The notes under the pieces: generated by a model
The model's input: only the letters and a program-made list of their open reading frames with translations
Databases searched by the model: none
What the model was told of the DNA's origin: nothing
Position numbers and translations under genes: made by a program
Source: Thermoplasmata archaeon
GTDB lineage: Archaea > Thermoplasmatota > DTKX01 > GCA-020343715
DNA: 11,560 nucleotides
Assembly (NCBI GenBank): GCA_020343715.1
Contig: CP070808.1
Location: forward strand, 2,050,608 to 2,062,167
Reading direction: 5' to 3'
Shown: positions 7,124-11,560 of the stretch, one piece after another
Layout of the letters: each line of letters starts with the position of its first letter
Position numbering within the stretch: position 1 is the stretch's first letter

Positions 7124-7912
7124 ATGGCCAAGAAGAAGAAGGGAGGAGACGGTGATGGGCCTGGAGGCCCAGAGCTAATGCCCACCGGCGTGGACGACCT
7201 GGACGAGATCCTCAGGGGAGGCATCCCCGTAGGCTACAGCGTCCTCCTCACCGGCGCCTCCGGTTCCGGCAAGACCAGCACCTGCATGGAGATCCTCTGC
7301 AGGGGCGCCTCCAGCGGCGAGCCGGGCGTGATGTTCCTCACCTCGGAGACCCCAGAGCAGGTGGTCACCAACTTCGGTCCGTTCCACTTCTTCGACAAGG
7401 GATCGGTGGACGGTGGGCAGCTGGTCCTCGTGGACATGAATGAGACCTACAAGGACCTGGGCATCGCCCATCCTGACACTGGCCTGTCCATCGACGACGG
7501 TCGAAAGCTCCTCGAGGCTATCGAGAAGGCGGTGGACGACGCGGGCGCCAAGCGCCTGGTGATAGACTCCATCAGCGGTGTCCTGGCCACCTTCGAGCAG
7601 GAGAGCAGGATCAGGACCTTCCTAAAGGAGCTGGTCCGGTCCATGGCGTCCAAGGGCATCACGACCATCATGACCTCGGAGATACCGCCCGACACCATCA
7701 GGTACTCGACCCTGGGCTTCGAGGACGCCCTGGTGGACGGGGTTATCCTCCTTGACAACATGGAGAGCAGGGGCGACCTGCTCCGCAGCGTGCAGATAAT
7801 CAAGATGAGGGGCGCGGACCACTCCAGGTCCGTCTACGTCATGGACCTGACGGTCTACGGCATCATCATCGCCCCCGTCCTCAAGTCCTACTCCAAGGGG
7901 GGTGGTGAGTGA
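7124..7912 (+). CDS. KaiC-like RecA-superfamily ATPase (HTR-like)
   Basis: 262 residues, one KaiC/RecA ATPase core. Walker A is GASGSGKT (44-51). After it comes FLTSETPEQV (71-80), where KaiC-type ATPases usually carry their catalytic glutamates; Glu75 and Glu78 are candidates. Walker B is KRLVIDSISG (143-152) with Asp148. The N-terminus opens with a Lys-rich, Gly-rich tail (AKKKKGGDGDGPGG) before the typical PTGVDDLDEILRGGIPVG entry. In archaea such single-domain ATPases are predicted signalling or regulatory proteins, and FlaH of the archaellum motor belongs to the same superfamily; neither role is proven here. GAAGGAG and GAGGGAG sites precede the ATG. The TGA stop shares its last base with the ATG of the next gene, so the two products are probably made together and may form a complex. 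Confidence 0.92.
   Translation: MAKKKKGGDGDGPGGPELMPTGVDDLDEILRGGIPVGYSVLLTGASGSGKTSTCMEILCRGASSGEPGVMFLTSETPEQVVTNFGPFHFFDKGSVDGGQLVLVDMNETYKDLGIAHPDTGLSIDDGRKLLEAIEKAVDDAGAKRLVIDSISGVLATFEQESRIRTFLKELVRSMASKGITTIMTSEIPPDTIRYSTLGFEDALVDGVILLDNMESRGDLLRSVQIIKMRGADHSRSVYVMDLTVYGIIIAPVLKSYSKGGGE
7901..7908 (+). promoter_or_regulatory. Ribosome binding site of the P-loop-less KaiC-like gene
   Basis: GGTGGTGA, part of a longer G-rich run inside the last codons of the upstream ATPase gene, resembles GGAGGTGA. It lies 3 bases before the ATG at 7912 and directly before an alternative GTG at 7909, supporting coupled translation. Confidence 0.55.
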
Positions 7913-8490
7913 TGCCCGACCCAGAGCAGATCGCCGCGACCCTGAAGGAGCACGAGGACGCCACCGCGATCTCCCTCATCACCGACATCAGCAGCTACTT
8001 CACCGCCATGAAGGAGGTGGTGAAGTACACCGAGGACCAGGGCATGAAGTGCGTGTACATCACCGCCACCATCCCCTCCTCGGTCATATCGGAGCAGCTG
8101 GCCTCCGAGGACATCGGTTCCGACCACGTCCACTTCGTGGACTGCATATCCTTCATGGTGGGCAAGACCCCCGAGGAGGACGCGAAGGTCCTCTACATCG
8201 AGAGCCCCACGATGATAGAGACCATCATGCTCAAGGTCCACACCATGATCAAACAGCTGGGCGACGGGCCCAAGCTGGTCTTCCTGGACTCCGTGAACAC
8301 CCTCTCGCTGCACAACGACGAGAAGGTGATGCAGGAGTTCGTCCACTACCTCATCAACGCCCTGCGCGTAAGGGGGGTGCCATCGGTGGTGCTCTCCATC
8401 CTGGACCAGACCCCCGAGGACCTGGAGATCATCCTCAAGCTGGTCTGCGACGAGGTCATCGAGGCCGTGGGCGAGGAAGAGGACTTCTAG
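7912..8490 (+). CDS. KaiC-like protein lacking the P-loop (DUF835-like)
   Basis: 192 residues from the ATG at 7912 (a GTG one codon earlier is also possible). The layout matches a RecA/KaiC core: AISLITDISSYFTAMKEVVKYT (19-40) stands where the partner has its Walker A strand, loop and helix, but the GxxGxGKT residues are absent. A Walker-B-like strand, KLVFLDSVNT (121-130), is kept, with Asp126. The segment CVYITATIPSSVISEQL (47-63) resembles the archaeal DUF835 family in my judgement. It should not hydrolyse ATP by itself and could be a regulatory or structural partner of the ATPase encoded just upstream, with which it overlaps by 1 base. The C-terminus is acidic (GEEEDF). The gene ends in TAG. 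There are no membrane segments. Confidence 0.88.
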   Translation: MPDPEQIAATLKEHEDATAISLITDISSYFTAMKEVVKYTEDQGMKCVYITATIPSSVISEQLASEDIGSDHVHFVDCISFMVGKTPEEDAKVLYIESPTMIETIMLKVHTMIKQLGDGPKLVFLDSVNTLSLHNDEKVMQEFVHYLINALRVRGVPSVVLSILDQTPEDLEIILKLVCDEVIEAVGEEEDF

Positions 8491-8510
8491 GTCCCGACCC
8501 CGGGACGCGA

Positions 8511-8520
8511 CACCTTATCT
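8511..8520 (+). promoter_or_regulatory. Possible TATA box of the DHH gene
   Basis: CACCTTATCT in the 62-base gap after the P-loop-less KaiC gene. It predicts a start near 8541 and a very short leader before the TTG at 8553. The match is moderate; cotranscription with the upstream genes remains possible. Confidence 0.4.
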
Positions 8521-8552
8521 AGCAGCTGGCCGATTCACCCCCAGGTATCCCC

Positions 8553-9962
8553 TTGAAGGTCGTCCTCGTCACCTACGGGCTCATCAACCGCCAGGTCGCC
8601 CTGGAGCTCAGGAGACGGGGTCACCAGGTGGTGGTCTTCGAGGACTCAGAGCTATGGGCCGAGATGGCCCGCGAGGACGGCATGGAGTGCGAGGAGTGCC
8701 TGGTGTCCGACCCCGAGGCCGAGGGCGCCCTGGTGGGTGCCGAGGCCTTCGTGCTCATGGACGTGGACGCCCTCAGGGTGGACAGGCTGGCCAAGTCCTT
8801 CCGCCGCAAGTTCCCCAAGGCGCGCATCATCGCCCCCGACGTGGGCATCCAGGAACTGCCCTTCCTGGAGACCTTCACCGGCGAGGGCAACGCCCTCCGT
8901 ATAGGCCAGGACTCCATCGTCCACGCCGTCGTCTCCGCCGTCGAGGACCACATGGCGAAGCGGACCACCGACCACCTGGTGGAGGCGATGCAGGCGGGCG
9001 GGGGGACCGAGGTGGCGGTGTTCACCCACGACGACCCTGACCCCGACGCCATCGCCGCCGGCATGGGCATCCTGCGCATCTGTGAGCACCTGGGCCTCGA
9101 TGCCAAGCTCTACCACGGTGGCAGGCTGGCCAGGCTGGAGAACCGCTTCTTCGCCCGGCTGGTGGAGGCACCCCTAAACAGGGTGGACCAGGAGGAGGCC
9201 GCCATAGTCATCCAGCAGGTGTCCAGGGTCGTGCTCGTGGACGTGGGCAGGCCCGGGGAGCACAACTCCCTCCCGCCCGATACGGTGCCCAACATCGTGC
9301 TGGACCACCACTCGACCAACAGGGAGGTGTGCGCCGCGGACTACTGCGACGTGCGCCCCGGGGTGGGCTCCACCTCCACGATGGTGACCCTCCACCTGCA
9401 GGACCTGGGCATCGTACCCGATGCGCGCCTCGCCGCCTGCCTCCTCTACGGCATCAGGACGGACACCGACCGCCTGCGCAGGAACGCGAGCACCGCCGAC
9501 ATGAGGGCCTCGGCCTACCTTTCCAGCCTGGCGGACCAGACCCTCATGGACATGGTGGAGAACCCGCCCCTCTCCGAGGGGGTCGTGGACGTGATCGGCC
9601 GGGGAATCGCTGGCCGCACCCGCGTGGGGGACCACGTCCTCTCGTGGTGTGGAGTGGTGGGGTCCCGAGACGACCTGCCCCACGTGGCGGACTTCCTCCT
9701 CGGTGAGGAGGACGTGGCCGCCGTCTTCGTATTCGGCCAGGTGGAAGACCGCATCCACATCTCGGCCAGGTCCGTCACAGGAGGTCCCCACGTGGGCGAG
9801 ATCGTCAAGGAGGCGGTGGGCGACATCGGCTCCGGTGGCGGGCACGCCACCATGGCGGGGGGGTCCGTGAACCTGCTCACGGGCGTCGACCTGGACGTGG
9901 ACGAGTGGGTCCGCAAGGAGCTGTTCCAGGCCTTCATCCACGTGTCGGGCGTGGACCGATAA
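8553..9962 (+). CDS. DHH-DHHA1 phosphoesterase with degenerate TrkA-N-like N-terminus
   Basis: 469 residues. The TTG start is forced: an in-frame TAG lies at 8520-8522 and no ATG, GTG or other TTG follows it before 8553. Residues 1-130 look like a Rossmann TrkA-N/RCK domain (MKVVLVTYGL...VVVFEDSE), but the glycine-rich loop is reduced to a single Gly9, so NAD binding is doubtful. Residues 155-310 carry the DHH metal sites: HDDPDPDAIAAG (His159, Asp163, Asp165), VDVG (Asp230), DHH (251-253) and GIRTDTD (Asp304). The DHHA1 part has DIGSGGGHATMAGG at 424-437. This architecture fits archaeal NrnA/RecJ-like enzymes that hydrolyse short oligonucleotides, cyclic dinucleotides or phosphoadenosine phosphate; the substrate cannot be read from sequence. 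It is cytoplasmic, with no membrane helices. Confidence 0.92.
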   Translation: MKVVLVTYGLINRQVALELRRRGHQVVVFEDSELWAEMAREDGMECEECLVSDPEAEGALVGAEAFVLMDVDALRVDRLAKSFRRKFPKARIIAPDVGIQELPFLETFTGEGNALRIGQDSIVHAVVSAVEDHMAKRTTDHLVEAMQAGGGTEVAVFTHDDPDPDAIAAGMGILRICEHLGLDAKLYHGGRLARLENRFFARLVEAPLNRVDQEEAAIVIQQVSRVVLVDVGRPGEHNSLPPDTVPNIVLDHHSTNREVCAADYCDVRPGVGSTSTMVTLHLQDLGIVPDARLAACLLYGIRTDTDRLRRNASTADMRASAYLSSLADQTLMDMVENPPLSEGVVDVIGRGIAGRTRVGDHVLSWCGVVGSRDDLPHVADFLLGEEDVAAVFVFGQVEDRIHISARSVTGGPHVGEIVKEAVGDIGSGGGHATMAGGSVNLLTGVDLDVDEWVRKELFQAFIHVSGVDR

Positions 9963-9977
9963 TCCGGCAGAAAGGCA

Positions 9978-9985
9978 CATATACG
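9978..9985 (+). promoter_or_regulatory. Possible TATA box of the TraB-family gene
   Basis: CATATACG, preceded by a purine-rich AGAAAGG that could serve as BRE. It lies 38 bases before the TTG start at 10016, predicting a start site near 10005. Confidence 0.45.
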
Positions 9986-10003
9986 CCAGGGCGGTTGTCC
10001 AAT

Positions 10004-10010
10004 GGAGGTG
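10004..10010 (+). promoter_or_regulatory. Ribosome binding site that fixes the TraB start
   Basis: GGAGGTG, a full anti-16S match, lies 5 bases before TTG at 10016. It decides this rare start codon over an upstream position in the same frame at 9905, which would overlap the end of the DHH gene. Confidence 0.75.
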
Positions 10011-10015
10011 CGTCC

Positions 10016-11164
10016 TTGGAGCGGACGGTAGGGTCCAACATCGTCCTCATAGGCACAGCCCACGTCTCGGAGGCGAGCGTGGAGGAGGTGCGCGAGGCCA
10101 TCCGCTTCCACCAGCCGGACATAGTTGCCGTGGAGCTGGACCCGGCCAGGTACAAGGTCCTCACGGGCCAGCGGGAGTGGAAGGACCTGCCCATCACCCG
10201 CATCATCTCGGGAACCAACCCCTACTTCTTCATCGCCCAGGCCTTCCTCTCGGCGATGCAGAGGCGCATCGGGATGGAGCAGGGCGTGGAACCAGGCGCC
10301 GAGATGCTCGCGGCCGTGGAGGCCGCAGCGGAGGAGCACCTCAAGGTCCTCCTGGCCGACCGGGACATCAGCATCACCCTCAAGCGGGCCTGGAAGAAGA
10401 TGAGCTTCCGCGAGAAGATGCGCCTGGTCTGGAACCTGCTGGCCGCCGTCACTGGGGTATACGAGGAGGAGATGGGCGAGATCGACATCGAGACCCTCAT
10501 GCAGGAGGACATGATCTCGATGCTCGTCGACGAGCTGAGCGAGCTGGTCCCATCCGTCGCCGACGTGCTGATCCATGAGCGGGACACCTTCATCGCCAAG
10601 AAGATCCTCCAGGCCAGCAAGGACGGGAAGGTCCTGGCCGTGGTGGGGGCTGGCCACCTGAACGGGCTGGCCAAGAAGCTGGAGGCCGAGGGTCCCTTCC
10701 CCACCTACGACGAGCTGAACTACGTGCCCGTCAAGCGATTCTCATGGGCACGCCTGGTCGCCTACGGCGTCCCATGGGTGTTCCTCACATGGTTCCTCTA
10801 CCTGGCCTTCACGGGTCAGTACGAGACCCTCCAGACGGGCTTCTTCTGGTGGTTCGTCATAAACGGCACCTTCGCCGCCGCCGGCGCCGCCATAGCCCTG
10901 GGACACCCGTTGAGCATCGCCACGGCCTTCTGCGTTGCGTGGTTCACGTCCCTCAATCCATCGCTGGCGGCAGGCTGGTTCGCGGGCCTGGTGGAGGCCA
11001 AGATCCGCAATCCCACCATGGCGGACCTGGAGTACATAGAGGCCGATTCAGTCAGAGGCTTCTTAGGCAACAAGGTAGTTAGGGTGCTGATGGTCACGGC
11101 GCTTGCCAACCTTGGCAGCGTCATAGGTACCATCTTCGCGCTACCGTACATCATCGGGTTGTGA
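10016..11164 (+). CDS. TraB/PrgY (pheromone shutdown) family membrane protein
   Basis: 382 residues from the TTG start. The soluble N-terminal domain has the family landmarks GTAHVSEASVEEV (13-25), VAVELDPARYKVL (37-49), HERDTFIAKK (187-196) and VVGAGHLNGL (209-218), all near conserved His/Glu residues that suggest a TIKI/EreA-type metal-dependent hydrolase fold. The C-terminal third is membrane-embedded, with about four helices near 245-265, 275-296, 300-323 and 358-382. In enterococci the related TraB/PrgY proteins dampen peptide pheromone activity; archaeal members have no settled function. The following M50 protease starts 2 bases after the TGA, so the two membrane proteins are likely one transcription unit. 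Confidence 0.92.
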   Translation: MERTVGSNIVLIGTAHVSEASVEEVREAIRFHQPDIVAVELDPARYKVLTGQREWKDLPITRIISGTNPYFFIAQAFLSAMQRRIGMEQGVEPGAEMLAAVEAAAEEHLKVLLADRDISITLKRAWKKMSFREKMRLVWNLLAAVTGVYEEEMGEIDIETLMQEDMISMLVDELSELVPSVADVLIHERDTFIAKKILQASKDGKVLAVVGAGHLNGLAKKLEAEGPFPTYDELNYVPVKRFSWARLVAYGVPWVFLTWFLYLAFTGQYETLQTGFFWWFVINGTFAAAGAAIALGHPLSIATAFCVAWFTSLNPSLAAGWFAGLVEAKIRNPTMADLEYIEADSVRGFLGNKVVRVLMVTALANLGSVIGTIFALPYIIGL

Positions 11165-11166
11165 GC

Positions 11167-11560
11167 ATGGCAGGAGGAGGGCAGGGCGGCATGTTCGCGG
11201 GTCAACCCCCCGTGTACTACGACTCATACCAGAAGCAGCCAAGGGGCATGCTATCGCCCGAGGAGAGGAAGAACCTGGCCGTGGCCATCCTCGCCCTCAC
11301 CGCTGCCCTCACCATGGCCCTCTTCGGCGGCATCTACAACGTCTTCGCGGTGTACGAGGAGGAGCCCGCCTTCGTGGCCTACATCGCCCTGGTGGCCTTC
11401 GTGAGCACCACCACGGGCTTCTTCCTGCACGAGATGGCCCACAAGTTCGTGGCCCAGCGCTACGGCTGCTGGGCGGAGTTCAGGTACTCCCAGCAGGGCC
11501 TGCTCATCGCCCTGGTCCTCTCAGCCGTCGCGGGGTTCCTCTTCGCAGCCCCTGGGGCGG
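11167..11560 (+). CDS. Site-2-protease-type M50 metalloprotease (3' partial)
   Basis: 131 codons are visible before the window edge, with no stop. A Gly-rich start is followed by a soluble stretch, a hydrophobic helix (about 37-62), and a second helix carrying FFLHEMAHKFVAQRYG, in which HEMAH (88-92) is the HExxH zinc site of intramembrane M50 proteases. GCWAEFRYSQQGLLIALVLS follows, leading into the next helix. The second half, with the expected distal Asp motif (NxxPxxPLDG-type), is outside the window. The ATG at 11167 lies 2 bases after the traB-like stop; a second ATG at 11191 has GGAGGAGG 10 bases upstream and could be the true start, giving a protein 8 residues shorter. The role is probably regulated intramembrane proteolysis; the substrate is unknown. 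Confidence 0.88.
   Translation, partial: MAGGGQGGMFAGQPPVYYDSYQKQPRGMLSPEERKNLAVAILALTAALTMALFGGIYNVFAVYEEEPAFVAYIALVAFVSTTTGFFLHEMAHKFVAQRYGCWAEFRYSQQGLLIALVLSAVAGFLFAAPGA

Noticed and set aside
8488..8556. Readthrough of the P-loop-less KaiC TAG to a TGA overlapping the DHH TTG start
   Set aside because: The 21 added codons show no conserved character and cover a likely TATA box. The TTGA overlap is tempting but probably chance.
9905..10015. TraB start upstream at 9905, overlapping the DHH gene
   Set aside because: The extra residues are unlike the family, while GGAGGTG and a TTG at 10016 place the start right before the conserved GTAHVS region.

Overview
This window is archaeal chromosomal DNA of high GC content and dense coding. 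The evidence is the LeuRS type (HIGH near residue 48, archaeal C-terminal tail), AT-rich TATA-like boxes upstream of most transcription units, GGAGGTG-type ribosome binding sites, one probable leaderless message, and typically archaeal families: an Hps-RraA fusion, KaiC/HTR-like ATPases, an A24 prepilin peptidase, a TraB/PrgY membrane protein and an M50 protease. A euryarchaeal, possibly Thermoplasmatota-like, origin is my inference. No rRNA, tRNA, CRISPR array, insertion sequence or phage gene was seen, and no gene-free stretch exceeds 200 bases.

Left part (1-4580): a membrane protein carrying three zinc ribbons separated by Glu-Pro repeats runs in from the left edge and converges on leuS. 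The leuS gene is the main oddity: its frame is intact over 965 residues apart from one in-frame TAG at codon 225, just before the RPET motif of the editing domain. A small coiled-coil gene is transcribed divergently from leuS.

Middle part (4577-6939): a bifunctional hexulose-6-phosphate synthase/RraA-like gene converges on the coiled-coil gene, and the two share a CTAG so that both end in TAG. Next to it, on the same strand but with its own promoter region between them, lies an A24 prepilin peptidase. Its TATA box sits at the right distance for a leaderless mRNA, with a perfect palindrome between box and start codon.

Right part (7124-11560), all on the + strand: a KaiC-like ATPase is translationally coupled to a KaiC-like protein that has lost its P-loop. 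Then come a TTG-initiated DHH phosphoesterase with a degenerate TrkA-N-like N-terminus, a TTG-initiated TraB-family membrane protein, and the start of an M50 site-2 protease cut by the window edge.

The most useful lead is the leuS amber codon. An essential enzyme is interrupted in frame with no other decay, and a potential hairpin starts one base after the TAG. Four of nine complete genes here end in TAG, which argues against wholesale recoding of TAG. A sequencing or assembly error, a recent nonsense mutation, or local readthrough (possibly pyrrolysine insertion) are the competing explanations. The paired active and P-loop-less KaiC proteins are the second lead.
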